Assembly: GCA_030532025.1 (NCBI GenBank)
Contig: JAUNLY010000005.1
Coordinates: 1-34,887, forward strand
DNA: 34,887 nt
Direction of reading: 5' to 3'
DNA from: Eubacteriales bacterium
GTDB taxonomy: Bacteria > Bacillota > Clostridia > Christensenellales > Aristaeellaceae
Shown: one piece after another, positions 8,614 through 17,030 of the stretch
How positions within the stretch are numbered: the first letter of the stretch is position 1
Layout: every line of letters begins with the position of its first letter
The notes under the pieces: generated by a model
Databases searched by the model: none
What the model saw: only the letters and a program-made list of their open reading frames with translations
Told to the model about the DNA's origin: nothing
Position numbers and translations under genes: made by a program

Positions 8614-10344
8614 TTATCTAAAGCCTTTTGGCAAGGGTACTTTTTCAAAAACGAATACGCTTAAGCTCCCGCCGGGGCATGGGAATGTGGCACAGCCGTC
8701 ATTGTCTAAAACTATTTTGCCCTTTGTATTGCCGGTTATATCAAACATTGTTTTGTTTGCATGGTTTTGCCCCATGCAAAGTGTCATAGAGCCGCTGCTC
8801 CCGTTTGAAATAAGTACAGCCAGTCCGCTGTTTTTATGGTGTTCGTCTCCCCTTCGCACAAAGCCTATAAGGTTTTTTTCTAAGAAATAGTCTTCCTGTT
8901 CGCCGTAGGCGCAGTATTTGCGGGCTATAAGCAGGGGGTCTAATTTATCCTGCATGGGTTCCTGCGGGTAATCGCCCGCTATGCCAAAATAATCCCCGTA
9001 AAAAAGACAGGGGTAGCCGTCTTGCCTTAAAAGTATAAGCGCATAGGCGAGCGGCTTAAACCAAGGCTGTACAAAGCTTTCAAGCGATTGACCGGGTTGA
9101 GAGTCGTGGTTGTCCACAAATGTCGTGGTGTTTATCGGGTCGAGCGCTAAAAGAGAGTTATCAAATATATGGCGTAGGTCGTAATTTTCGCCCTCGTTTG
9201 ATGCCGTAAAGAAGTTAAAATGCAGCGGCACGTCAAAAAGTGCGGTAACATCGTTTGTTTTATTAAGGTATTCTGCAAGTTCTTCTTTATTGTTAGACCA
9301 ATACTCGCCTACAAAATACATGGGCTTGTTAGCACTCAACCTCATCTGGCGCAGAAAAACGCTTATAAAGTTGGAGTCTATATGCTTTAATGCGTCCATG
9401 CGGAAGCCGTCTACATTTGTTTCCTTTAGGAACCACTGCCCCCAGCGCAAAAGCTCGTCTATAACGTCTTTGTTACGGCAGTCCACGTCCGCAAACATAA
9501 GGTAGTCGTAATTGCCACGCTCGTGGCTTACATTGGGCGAAAAATCCTTGTTTTCTCCAAGTATTTTAAATATGCCCGTTTCGCCCGTGCTTTGGTCGTG
9601 GTCTACCGACGTAAAATGGTTGAAGTTCCACACAAAATCAGAGTATTTGCCGTTTCTTCCCGCGAATGTAAACTTAGTCCAACCTTCTATGTCCTGTGGC
9701 TCGCTTATTTGCTTTGTCCTGTCATCAGGGTCTACCCTTACGGCAGAAAAAACTTCAGTTTCGTCTGCCGCCGCTTTGTGGTTTAAAACTACATCTGCAT
9801 ACACCTGTATATGCCTTTTTTGGAGAGCCTTTATGGCGGTTAAAAGCTCTTTTTTGGTGCCGTACTTTGTGCGGACAGAGCCTTTTTGGTCAAACTCCCC
9901 AAGGTCGTAAAGGTCGTAAACGCCATAGCCTGTGTCGCCAGCACCCGTTGCCTTAAAGCATGGGGGCAACCAAACGCCGCCAACGCCCATCTGCGAAAGC
10001 TTAGGCGCAAAGCGCGCAAGCCTTTTATAAAAATCCCCGCTTTCGGGCATATACCATTCAAATGCCTGAAGCATGATAAGGTTGTTGTTTTTAAGCTCTT
10101 CCATGTTAAATGGGTTTCCAAGAGGCACGTTTTTATCCTTGGCGGTTTTCTTTGCAAGCTCGTCCACGGTGCTCTTTTCTTCATCGGACAATTTGCCCCA
10201 AATCTCCTCGTGTACTACATCGGAAAGCTCGCTTATCTCCTTTTTGGGCGGTTCATCTTGTGAAAGGTCTAAAGGGGCTTGCTGTTCTTTTATGTTATCG
10301 TTGGTTTCGTCGTTGTTATTATAAAATTGCATTTCTTCCTGCAT
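8614..10344 (-). CDS. Cytoplasmic alpha-amylase (GH13)
   Basis: Hydrolyses internal alpha-1,4 bonds of starch, glycogen or maltodextrins. The catalytic barrel begins near residue 88 (LIMLQAFEWYMP) and carries the four GH13 signatures: DVVLNH (184-189), GFRMDALKH with nucleophile D317, FVGEYW with acid/base E347, and FVDNHD with D414. The GVYDLYDLGEFDQKGSVRTK region resembles Bacillus liquefying amylases (GH13_5). There is no signal peptide. Instead an acidic, Asn/Gln/Glu-rich N-terminal extension of about 85 residues precedes the barrel; its role is unknown. AAGGAG lies 9-10 bases ahead of the ATG. An intracellular glycogen or maltodextrin role is inferred. Confidence 0.92.
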   Translation of the reverse strand: MQEEMQFYNNNDETNDNIKEQQAPLDLSQDEPPKKEISELSDVVHEEIWGKLSDEEKSTVDELAKKTAKDKNVPLGNPFNMEELKNNNLIMLQAFEWYMPESGDFYKRLARFAPKLSQMGVGGVWLPPCFKATGAGDTGYGVYDLYDLGEFDQKGSVRTKYGTKKELLTAIKALQKRHIQVYADVVLNHKAAADETEVFSAVRVDPDDRTKQISEPQDIEGWTKFTFAGRNGKYSDFVWNFNHFTSVDHDQSTGETGIFKILGENKDFSPNVSHERGNYDYLMFADVDCRNKDVIDELLRWGQWFLKETNVDGFRMDALKHIDSNFISVFLRQMRLSANKPMYFVGEYWSNNKEELAEYLNKTNDVTALFDVPLHFNFFTASNEGENYDLRHIFDNSLLALDPINTTTFVDNHDSQPGQSLESFVQPWFKPLAYALILLRQDGYPCLFYGDYFGIAGDYPQEPMQDKLDPLLIARKYCAYGEQEDYFLEKNLIGFVRRGDEHHKNSGLAVLISNGSSGSMTLCMGQNHANKTMFDITGNTKGKIVLDNDGCATFPCPGGSLSVFVFEKVPLPKGFR

Positions 10345-10360
10345 AATACTAATCTCCTTT

Positions 10361-10413
10361 TGTCCTAAAGTGCAAGGACAGGTACATTATACATCAAAAA
10401 AGCAATTTGTCTG
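10361..10413 (-). promoter_or_regulatory. Amylase promoter and inverted repeat
   Basis: On the minus strand TATAAT is at 10391-10386 with CAGACA (4/6) 16 bases upstream at 10413-10408. Between the -10 and the ribosome binding site lies the inverted repeat TGTCCT-N8-AGGACA (10361-10380). It could be an operator or a short mRNA hairpin. Confidence 0.5.
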
Positions 10414-10424
10414 TAACAAAAGTG

Positions 10425-10459
10425 TAAAAAATACCGATACCTTTTAAAGGTATCGGTAT
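10425..10459 (-). terminator. Intrinsic terminator of the secreted-protein gene
   Basis: A perfect 11-base stem, ATACCGATACC (10431-10441) with GGTATCGGTAT (10449-10459), is followed on the minus strand by TTTTTA. It lies about 160 bases past the stop of the leftward gene ending at 10620. Confidence 0.85.
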
Positions 10460-10520
10460 GGTAGTTATTTTGTCTTTATACAGGGTACCCTGTGCAGTCC
10501 CTTTGTTTTAAGGAACAAGT

Positions 10521-10577
10521 GTGATGCTTAGTGTTCTGCTAAGCTCAAGTTATCACTTCTTTATGTTAATAGAACAC
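10521..10577. other. Hairpin with possible pseudoknot in 3' UTR
   Basis: GTGAT-GCTTAG (10521-10531) pairs with CTAAGC (10539-10544) and ATCAC (10552-10556). The loop region GTGTTCT (10531-10537) is also complementary to AGAACAC (10571-10577), which would form a pseudoknot, at the cost of one stem base. It falls between the secreted-protein gene and its terminator. Confidence 0.35.
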
Positions 10578-10619
10578 CCATAGATGATTTACGTTTTCTA
10601 AAGTTAAATGTTTATCCTT

Positions 10620-11609
10620 TTATTTTTCGAATAACACAGCGCCTTGTACAGGGTCCATAAATTGAAGCATCTGTTCTCTTAAAGTTTTGCGCTCTTGTAT
10701 GTTTTCCCAGAAGCGACGGAACTGTGTGTTTTCGGGGCGTGGGTATACATGGTAGTTAACAACGTTACGCACGAGCATAAGCACGTTTGTATCGCCGCCC
10801 AAGTCGTATGTTATGCTAAAGGGCATACCGAATTGGAAATTGGTCGGCGGGTTGTTGTAAGACTTTGTTGGGTTATCGTCAGGTAGAACGACATCCGCGT
10901 AGGAATTATAAATTCCCAAGAATTCCTTGGTGGTTTCGGTGTTGCCACCCTTGCCATCGTAGAAATTATGGTAGGTAACGGTTACGGTGTCGCCATATAC
11001 ATCAACATAGACTTCGCCTATTACGTACATATTGCTTGCAACAAGTTCGTAGGTCTGACGGCCCTGTTTTGTAAGGTCAAGCACTGTAAACATATACCAA
11101 AGCTTTGTGGAGCCGGGTACTACGTCTCTAAAATGCGGGCCGAAGCTGCTCGCCGTGTTGTTGCGGTAGAAGTGGTTGTAGTACTGCATGTACACGGGCT
11201 GGTTTGTATTGGGGTCTACGTCGTAGAACATCTGCGCAAAGCTTACAACCCTTTTGTAACCGCCGTCGGATTTAATTGTATAGCGGTACAGGTTTATGTT
11301 GCCCTTTTTGGGGAGGAACTTATAAACCTTTGCCATAACGCCAAGCGGCGCATCGCCGGGGTTTAATGTAAGGTAGACCGTTTCTACGTTTTGTTTTAGT
11401 GCTTCGTCATACACGGTTACTGTAACGTTTACCGCTGATGTGCCTTGGTTGGTAAGGAAAAATACGGTATTCTCTTCCGATGGAGTGCCAACGGCAAGTG
11501 TAAATTCCTTAACAAGGTCCACCTTTATTTTGTCTGCCGCCTGTGCGGGGAATACCGCCAAGCTCATAAGTAGGCTTAGTGTGAAAAGCCAAGATAAGGT
11601 TTTTTTCAT
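10620..11609 (-). CDS. Secreted protein of unknown function
   Basis: I do not recognise the family. The 329 residues begin with a clean signal peptide (MKKTLSWLF... to PAQA, cleavage probably after A24) and have no lipobox and no further membrane span. The mature part lacks cysteine, is rich in Tyr, Asn, Thr and Val, and alternates in a way that suggests beta-sandwich structure (for example NVTVTVYDEAL and EVYVDVYGDTVTVTY). AAAGGAG lies 8 bases ahead of the ATG. It has its own terminator 160 bases downstream, so it is probably a single-gene unit. An extracellular or envelope role is inferred only from the signal peptide. Confidence 0.8.
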   Translation of the reverse strand: MKKTLSWLFTLSLLMSLAVFPAQAADKIKVDLVKEFTLAVGTPSEENTVFFLTNQGTSAVNVTVTVYDEALKQNVETVYLTLNPGDAPLGVMAKVYKFLPKKGNINLYRYTIKSDGGYKRVVSFAQMFYDVDPNTNQPVYMQYYNHFYRNNTASSFGPHFRDVVPGSTKLWYMFTVLDLTKQGRQTYELVASNMYVIGEVYVDVYGDTVTVTYHNFYDGKGGNTETTKEFLGIYNSYADVVLPDDNPTKSYNNPPTNFQFGMPFSITYDLGGDTNVLMLVRNVVNYHVYPRPENTQFRRFWENIQERKTLREQMLQFMDPVQGAVLFEK

Positions 11610-11764
11610 AATAACAACTCCTTTTAAGTGGTTTCATATATTAAACGGAGCAACTGCACTTTTCCTTGCATCGGGAGAAAAATATTTTTATCAAAGTATT
11701 ATGTTTTATACTTTCTTAAGTGTAGGGTACATCTCCCGCCGTCAAAAGCAAAGCTTTTAACGTC

Positions 11765-12490
11765 CTACTTAATTATACCACAACGGGTGTTGCCTAAAAC
11801 ACTCGCACGGTTTATGTAGCGGCCGGTCGTAATCTCTTGTATATATGGCTTTGCAAAGGGGAAATTTTTGGGTATGTCGTCCAATGCTTCCTGTACATCA
11901 TAATTAAGTGTGCAAAACTCCAAGGACAGGCTGCTGTGCTCGTTGTTTTCATCACCCGTAAGAACCACATATTCAACCTGTACCACGCCTAAGGCGTTGC
12001 CGACACTGCCTGTGTTAAACAGCATGCCGCAGTTTAGCGTGCGCAAGCCTTGGCGGTGAATGTCCGCATAGCCTACAACATGCGTATCCTTGTCAAAAAG
12101 CTCTTTAAATTCGTACTCTTCCGCTTGTATCTTAAGGGGGAAGTCAAGAGTCGGCCTTCCGTGCAGGAGCCTTATGTTTTTTTGGGACAGGCGCAGACGT
12201 TTTTCCAAAGGCAGGTTAAAAAGCATCTCAAGCCTTTTGTCGCCTAACTGCTCTATGTAATACCAATCTCTTTCGTATTTTTTTATCGCGACATCTGCGT
12301 CCCAGTTGCCTTTTAATATAAGTTCGCAGTTTGCAAAGGCCCAGTCAAATGTATAGTCAGAATGGGGACCCTTTCCAATAAGGTCCCCCAAACACCAAAT
12401 TTTATTTAGCCCCCGCCTTTTAAGGTCTTTTTCAAGGGCTTTAACAGCAGTTCTGTTGCCGTGAAGGTCTGCAATTAGGGCTATTTGCAT
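11765..12490 (-). CDS. Metallophosphoesterase-fold protein
   Basis: The calcineurin-like fold is shown by DLHGN (D8, H10), GDLIGKGP (D36), GNWD (N62) and LLHGRP (H110). In the usual enzymes the fifth motif is GHTH; here the aligned segment reads GYADIHRQ (140-147), so both metal-binding histidines appear changed (to Y and D). The GNHD/E motif reads GNWD. Activity may therefore be altered or lost; the substrate is unknown. The start ATG overlaps the stop of the upstream hydrolase gene by 10 bases (ATGCAAATAG), which points to translational coupling. A weak AAAAGC/GCTTTT stem lies past the stop, without a T run. Confidence 0.82.
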   Translation of the reverse strand: MQIALIADLHGNRTAVKALEKDLKRRGLNKIWCLGDLIGKGPHSDYTFDWAFANCELILKGNWDADVAIKKYERDWYYIEQLGDKRLEMLFNLPLEKRLRLSQKNIRLLHGRPTLDFPLKIQAEEYEFKELFDKDTHVVGYADIHRQGLRTLNCGMLFNTGSVGNALGVVQVEYVVLTGDENNEHSSLSLEFCTLNYDVQEALDDIPKNFPFAKPYIQEITTGRYINRASVLGNTRCGIIK

Positions 12491-13179
12491 GTATCAATAA
12501 GCCATGCGAATATCTTGCGGGAGCTTTCGTCGCGCAAGACCAAGCTTTCCGGATGCCATTGCAGGGCAAGTATAGGCATATCTTCGATAAACTCTAAGCC
12601 TTCGACTATGCCGTCTTGGGATATGGCGTTTGCACGAAGCTTGGGCGATATATTCTTAACGGCCTGATGGTGGCGTGAGTTAACGTTTAGTCTTTCTTTA
12701 TTTACTATATTATAAAGGCGGCTGTCTTTAACGGTATCTACATAGTGTATAAAACCGTTTGATATTTTAAACTGTGCATGGTCTATATTTGTATCAAGCA
12801 TTTCTTCTATATCTTGGTACATATCGCCGCCCAAAAAGCAGTTCAAAAGCTGCATTCCACGGCATATGCAAAGGGCGGGCATGCGCCTTTTTATTACATT
12901 GTTCATTAAAAAATACTCTTGCTCATCGCGCATAAGGTTGGGTTTGTCGGATTTTTTGTGCTGCGGCTGGTTAAACCTTGCAGATTCCAAATCGTCCCCG
13001 CCTGTAAACACAATGCCGTCAAGGGCGTCAAGCATTTCAAGACGTGTCGCATCGCTTTTAACAAGGGGCAGTATAATAGGCGTACCGCCCGCCATTGTAA
13101 CAGCCTCAACATAGCTGTTTGTAAGCTCCGGACGCTGTTTTTCCACGTCCCAATCTGCGCATAGACCTATAATCGGCAT
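12481..13179 (-). CDS. Class I glutamine-amidotransferase-like hydrolase (PuuD type)
   Basis: A member of the peptidase C26 / gamma-glutamyl-GABA hydrolase family. The nucleophile is C106 in CICRGMQ, and the H209/E211 pair lies in QWHPES. It has 232 residues, close to E. coli PuuD (about 250). The family cleaves gamma-glutamyl amides such as gamma-Glu-GABA in polyamine breakdown. No other puu gene is here, so the substrate is uncertain. I place the start at MPIIGL (13179) because GGAGG lies about 6 bases upstream; an upstream in-frame ATG (13227) would fall at the predicted transcription start. It forms an operon with the overlapping metallophosphoesterase. Confidence 0.88.
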   Translation of the reverse strand: MPIIGLCADWDVEKQRPELTNSYVEAVTMAGGTPIILPLVKSDATRLEMLDALDGIVFTGGDDLESARFNQPQHKKSDKPNLMRDEQEYFLMNNVIKRRMPALCICRGMQLLNCFLGGDMYQDIEEMLDTNIDHAQFKISNGFIHYVDTVKDSRLYNIVNKERLNVNSRHHQAVKNISPKLRANAISQDGIVEGLEFIEDMPILALQWHPESLVLRDESSRKIFAWLIDTCK

Positions 13180-13210
13180 AATTACCTCCGTATCAATTGT
13201 CTTCATGTAA

Positions 13211-13239
13211 AGTATAACCAAGCGCAAGCCCGTTGTAAA
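13211..13239 (-). promoter_or_regulatory. Promoter of the hydrolase-phosphoesterase pair
   Basis: On the minus strand TTTACA (13239-13234), a 17-base spacer and TATACT (13216-13211) lie about 32 bases ahead of the chosen start. Confidence 0.7.
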
Positions 13240-13290
13240 GAGAAAGAAGTATTGTATACAACTTTTATTCGTAAGGAGCCGTCCCCGCTC

Positions 13291-13318
13291 TTTACAATTT
13301 TCCCTAATTTGCTATAAT
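13291..13318 (+). promoter_or_regulatory. Promoter of the ileS T-box transcript
   Basis: TTTACA at 13291-13296 and TATAAT at 13313-13318 are separated by 16 bases and sit just ahead of the T-box leader. They are divergent from the promoter at 13211-13239. Confidence 0.75.
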
Positions 13319-13324
13319 ATAAGA

Positions 13325-13523
13325 GCTAAGACCAAGGACGGGTTTTGGGAACTGCCTTTAGCGAGCGGGGGACGGTGTAAGCCCCGTGGAAAGCCCTAAA
13401 TCGAATCACCTTGCGAGCACATGTGGCAGCCCCCCGTATCGGGCAAAAAGCCGGGCGCAAGCATGCGCCAATTTGGGTGGTACCGCGGGCAAGACCTCGT
13501 CCCATTGTAAGGGGCGTTTTTTT
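13325..13523 (+). ncRNA. T-box leader (isoleucine)
   Basis: Uncharged tRNA-Ile binding is expected to favour antitermination and ileS expression. The conserved T-box stretch TTTGGGTGGTACCGCGGGC is at 13473-13491. The Stem I apical region GCGAGCGGGGGACGGTG is near 13360-13376. Two candidate ATC (Ile) specifier triplets lie in the 3' side of Stem I, at 13400-13402 and 13405-13407. The terminator stem CGTCCC/GGGGCG (13498-13503/13511-13516) is followed by seven T. The leader directly precedes ileS, which agrees with the specifier. Confidence 0.93.
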
Positions 13524-13622
13524 ATTCCGCGTATTGCAAATGCAAGAACGGCATTTTAGCCGTTTGCTAAGGCATTTATTATTAGGTAATTAAGTATTTC
13601 AATCACATTATCGGAGGTATAT

Positions 13623-16600
13623 ATGTACAAAAAAGTATCGACGGATATGAATTTCGTCGAAAGAGAAAAGGAAGTAACGGGTTTTTGGAAAGAGAACGAC
13701 ATAGTTAAAAAAAGCCTTAAATTAAGGGAAGGTGCACCTCGCTTCACCCTTTATGACGGCCCGCCAACCGCAAACGGCCGTCCGCATATAGGGCATATTA
13801 TAACGCGCGCCATGAAAGACCTCATACCGCGCTACCACACAATGAAAGGCAAAAACGTTTTGCGCGTTGCAGGCTGGGACACACATGGACTTCCTGTAGA
13901 ACTTGAAGTCGAAAAGCGCCTTGGCATAAACGGTAAACCCGAAATAGAAAAATACGGCATAGAGCCTTTTATACAAGAATGTAAAAAGAGCGTATGGATG
14001 TACCTTAACGAGTGGGAAGAGATGAGCGAGCGGGTAGCCTATTGGCTCGATATGGAAAACCCCTACGTTACCTACCACGATACCTATATAGAATCCGTCT
14101 GGTGGTCAATTAAGCAGATAGCTGAAAAAAACCTACTGCATAAAGGCCACAAGGTAGTCCCTTTTTGCCCCCGCTGCGGCACAGCCCTTTCATCGCACGA
14201 AGTGGCTCAGGGCTACAAAGAGGTAAGCGAGTATTCCGCCTTTGTACGCTTTAAAGCAAAGGATATGGATAACACATATCTTCTTGCGTGGACTACTACA
14301 CCTTGGACTCTTCCAAGCAACGTAGCTCTTTGCGTAAACGCAGACGAAGATTACGCTTTTGTAAACCTTGAAAGCCAAACGCTCATAATGGCACAGGCGC
14401 TTTTAAAAACTGTTTTGGGCGAAAAATATAACGATATGGAACTCGTAAAAACAGTAAAAGGTGAAGAGCTTGTAGGCCTTAAGTACGAACCGCTCTACAA
14501 AACCGACAAGACTGTTTCTGGCTCCATAGAGGACGCTTACCGCGTTGTATCTGACGGCTATGTAAGCTTAACAGACGGTACAGGCATTGTGCATATAGCA
14601 CCCGCCTTTGGTGAAGATGACGCCCGCATAGGCAACGCATGGAAACTGCCTTTTGTTCAGCTTGTAAACACTCAGGGCGAGTTTGTAGAAGGCACGCCTT
14701 GGGAAGGTGTTTTTGTAAAAGACGCAGATCCTATGATATTTGAAGATTTAAAATCAAGAGAACTGCTGTTTAAAAAAGACCTTTACACGCATAACTATCC
14801 CCACTGCTGGAGATGCGACACTCCTTTAATCTACTACGCCCGTGGCGGTTGGTTTATAACCATGACCAAGATGCGTGACGAGCTTGTTAAAAACAACCGC
14901 TCGGTAAAATGGTATCCGGATAATATAAAAGAAGGGCGCATGGGCAAGTTTGTCGAGAACGTAATAGACTGGGCCCTAAGCCGTGAACGCTACTGGGGCA
15001 CACCGCTCCCTGTATGGACCTGTAAAGACTGCGGGCATATACATGTAATAGGCAGCCGTCAAGAGCTTGACGATATGGCTATAGGCGAAGTAGACCTTCC
15101 TGAGCTTCACAGGCCCTTTATAGATAGAGTCCACTTAAAATGCCCGCAGTGCGGCGGCACTATGGAAAGAGAAAAGGAAGTCATAGACTGCTGGTACGAT
15201 TCCGGCTCCATGCCTTTTGCGCAATGGCACTATCCCTTTGAAAACCAAGACAAATTTGTAGAGAGCTTCCCCGCAGACTTTATAAGCGAAGCTGTGGATC
15301 AAACGCGTGGCTGGTTCTATTCCCTTTTAGGCATTTCAACCTGCGTGTTTGGGCAATCTCCTTACAAGAGCTGCCTTGTGTTAGGCCACGTTCAGGATAA
15401 AGACGGCCGCAAGATGAGCAAGCACCTTGGCAACGTTGTAAACCCGTGGGATGTTTTGGATAAATACGGTGCGGACGCTGTGCGCTGGTACTTCTATACA
15501 GCGGGCGCCCCGTGGTTGCCGAGCCGCTTCTACGAAGAAGCTGTGCTTGAAGGGCAACGCAAATATATGTCTACCCTTTGGAACACATACGCTTTCTATA
15601 CGCTCTATGCCGATATAGATAAGTTTGTTCCAAGCGAGCACCCGCTTAAAAAAGAAAACCTTACCCTTATGGATAGGTGGATTTTAAGCCGTCTGCACGA
15701 AACCATACAGGCGGTGGATACTGGCCTTGAAAGCATCAAAATACCGGAAAGTGCCAGCGCTCTGCAAAAATTAGCGGACGATTTAAGCAACTGGTACGTG
15801 CGCCGCTCCCGCTCCCGTTTCTGGGGTAAGGATATGACAGAAGATAAGGCCGCCGCATACGCAACGCTTTATACAGTGCTATACAATATGTGTCTGCTTA
15901 CAGCTCCATTTACACCTTTTATGGCCGAAAGCATATACCAAAACATAGTGCGCTCGGTGGACGAAAACGCTCCCGAATCCGTGCATTTCTGCGATTTCCC
16001 GGAAGCGGACGAAAGCTTTATAGATAAAAATATGACAGAGCAAATGCAAGGCTTAATAGAAGCCGTACAGCTTGGCCGTGCCTGCCGTAATATAGCATCT
16101 TTAAAGGTGCGCCAGCCTTTAAGCGAAATGCTTGTGCGTGGCGTAAAATTCAGCAGCGAATACGCAGAGCTTGCAAAGGACGAGTTAAACGTAAAAGAAA
16201 TACGCTTTGTAGAAGACGCTTCCGCTTTTACGGATTACAACATAAAGCCCCAGCTTAAAACATTAGGCCCACGCTTTGGCAAAGAGCTTAAAGACGTGCG
16301 CGAAGCGCTCGAAAATGTGGACGGTGTAAAAGCCGTTAACGACTTTGATAAGGGGCTGCCGCTTGTAATAACCATAAACGGCAGACAGGAAGAGCTTAGC
16401 AAAGAAGATGTCATTATAGAGCCTAAGCAAAAAGAAGGCCTTGTAGCGCAGGAAGACGGCGGTGTTACGGTAGCCCTTGTTACGGTATTAACCGCAGAGC
16501 TTATACGCGAGGGCATAGCGCGCGAACTTATAAGCAAGTTACAGACCATGCGTAAAGATGCGGGCTTTAACGTGGTTGACCGCATTAAGGTGTACTACAC

Positions 16601-16769
16601 GGGCGAACAGGCAATAGTAGAAGCGTTCAACTCCTTTGAAGATATGATTTCTTCTGTTGTCTTAGCTAAAGAAATATCAAACGAAGAAGCTCCCGAAAAT
16701 GCCTACTCTGCGGAGTGGGACATAAACGGACATAAGGCAAAGCTTGCAGTAGAAGTAAGCGACAAATAA
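13623..16769 (+). CDS. ileS: Isoleucine--tRNA ligase, type II (eukaryote-like)
   Basis: Charges tRNA-Ile with isoleucine and has a CP1 editing domain. PPTANGRPHIGH contains the HIGH motif (55-58), and KMSKH (597-601) is the second ATP motif. Length (1048) and signatures such as GWDTHGLPVELEVEK, CPRCGTALSSHE and DWALSRERYWGTPLP place it in the long, eukaryote-like type II class rather than the roughly 920-residue type I. Paired-cysteine motifs (CPRCG, CKDCG, CPQCGG) suggest zinc sites. From family knowledge, type II enzymes are usually poorly inhibited by mupirocin. GGAGG is 5-6 bases ahead of the ATG. Expression is controlled by the T-box upstream, and a hairpin terminator follows the gene. 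Confidence 0.96.
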   Translation: MYKKVSTDMNFVEREKEVTGFWKENDIVKKSLKLREGAPRFTLYDGPPTANGRPHIGHIITRAMKDLIPRYHTMKGKNVLRVAGWDTHGLPVELEVEKRLGINGKPEIEKYGIEPFIQECKKSVWMYLNEWEEMSERVAYWLDMENPYVTYHDTYIESVWWSIKQIAEKNLLHKGHKVVPFCPRCGTALSSHEVAQGYKEVSEYSAFVRFKAKDMDNTYLLAWTTTPWTLPSNVALCVNADEDYAFVNLESQTLIMAQALLKTVLGEKYNDMELVKTVKGEELVGLKYEPLYKTDKTVSGSIEDAYRVVSDGYVSLTDGTGIVHIAPAFGEDDARIGNAWKLPFVQLVNTQGEFVEGTPWEGVFVKDADPMIFEDLKSRELLFKKDLYTHNYPHCWRCDTPLIYYARGGWFITMTKMRDELVKNNRSVKWYPDNIKEGRMGKFVENVIDWALSRERYWGTPLPVWTCKDCGHIHVIGSRQELDDMAIGEVDLPELHRPFIDRVHLKCPQCGGTMEREKEVIDCWYDSGSMPFAQWHYPFENQDKFVESFPADFISEAVDQTRGWFYSLLGISTCVFGQSPYKSCLVLGHVQDKDGRKMSKHLGNVVNPWDVLDKYGADAVRWYFYTAGAPWLPSRFYEEAVLEGQRKYMSTLWNTYAFYTLYADIDKFVPSEHPLKKENLTLMDRWILSRLHETIQAVDTGLESIKIPESASALQKLADDLSNWYVRRSRSRFWGKDMTEDKAAAYATLYTVLYNMCLLTAPFTPFMAESIYQNIVRSVDENAPESVHFCDFPEADESFIDKNMTEQMQGLIEAVQLGRACRNIASLKVRQPLSEMLVRGVKFSSEYAELAKDELNVKEIRFVEDASAFTDYNIKPQLKTLGPRFGKELKDVREALENVDGVKAVNDFDKGLPLVITINGRQEELSKEDVIIEPKQKEGLVAQEDGGVTVALVTVLTAELIREGIARELISKLQTMRKDAGFNVVDRIKVYYTGEQAIVEAFNSFEDMISSVVLAKEISNEEAPENAYSAEWDINGHKAKLAVEVSDK

Positions 16770-16785
16770 TTCCACAACAAAAACA

Positions 16786-16818
16786 AAGGGCTGTCGTATA
16801 AATCGCGACAGCCTTTTG
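16786..16818 (+). terminator. Terminator of ileS
   Basis: GGCTGTCG (16789-16796) pairs with CGACAGCC (16806-16813), flanked by AAA and TTTT. It lies about 20 bases past the ileS stop. Confidence 0.8.
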
Positions 16819-16823
16819 TGTGT

Positions 16824-16904
16824 TAATACTAATCCCGTACCTTAATGCTTTGATAAAACAAAAAATCCGGCGTTTCTCTTTGCATTAACGATTTGGATTA
16901 GTTT
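16824..16904 (+). repeat. Dispersed palindromic repeat
   Basis: The left end is TAATACTAATCC and the right end is GATTTGGATTAGT. The arms are imperfect inverted repeats of about 30 bases (TACTAATC...TTAATGC...GA.AAA against the reverse complement of the right arm). The core is short and includes ATCCGGCG. It lies between the ileS terminator and the next promoter. Confidence 0.8.
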
Positions 16905-16955
16905 TTAGCCTTTACATCAAAGTATTATATATAAATATAATTTATGCCCTCTCCC

Positions 16956-16984
16956 TTTACATTGTTGGTATTTTTTACTATAAT
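16956..16984 (+). promoter_or_regulatory. Promoter of the ABC importer operon
   Basis: TTTACA (16956-16961), a 17-base spacer and TATAAT (16979-16984) lie about 47 bases ahead of the binding-protein start. Confidence 0.78.
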
Positions 16985-17030
16985 GTCAACATACAAAGGC
17001 GGTTTGCCACAAAATTTAAGGGGGATTTAA

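Noticed and set aside
10480-10493. Perfect 14-base palindrome ACAGGGTACCCTGT
   Set aside because: It lies in a 3' UTR past any promoter and has no partner site; could be chance or part of the local RNA fold.
13253-13262. Palindrome TTGTATACAA between the divergent promoters
   Set aside because: Ten AT-rich bases can occur by chance and no regulator gene is nearby; not enough to call an operator.
13473-13491. tRNA-like stretch near TGGTACCGCGG
   Set aside because: It is the conserved T-box sequence of the ileS leader; no tRNA cloverleaf can be drawn here, and I saw no tRNA or rRNA gene elsewhere in the window.
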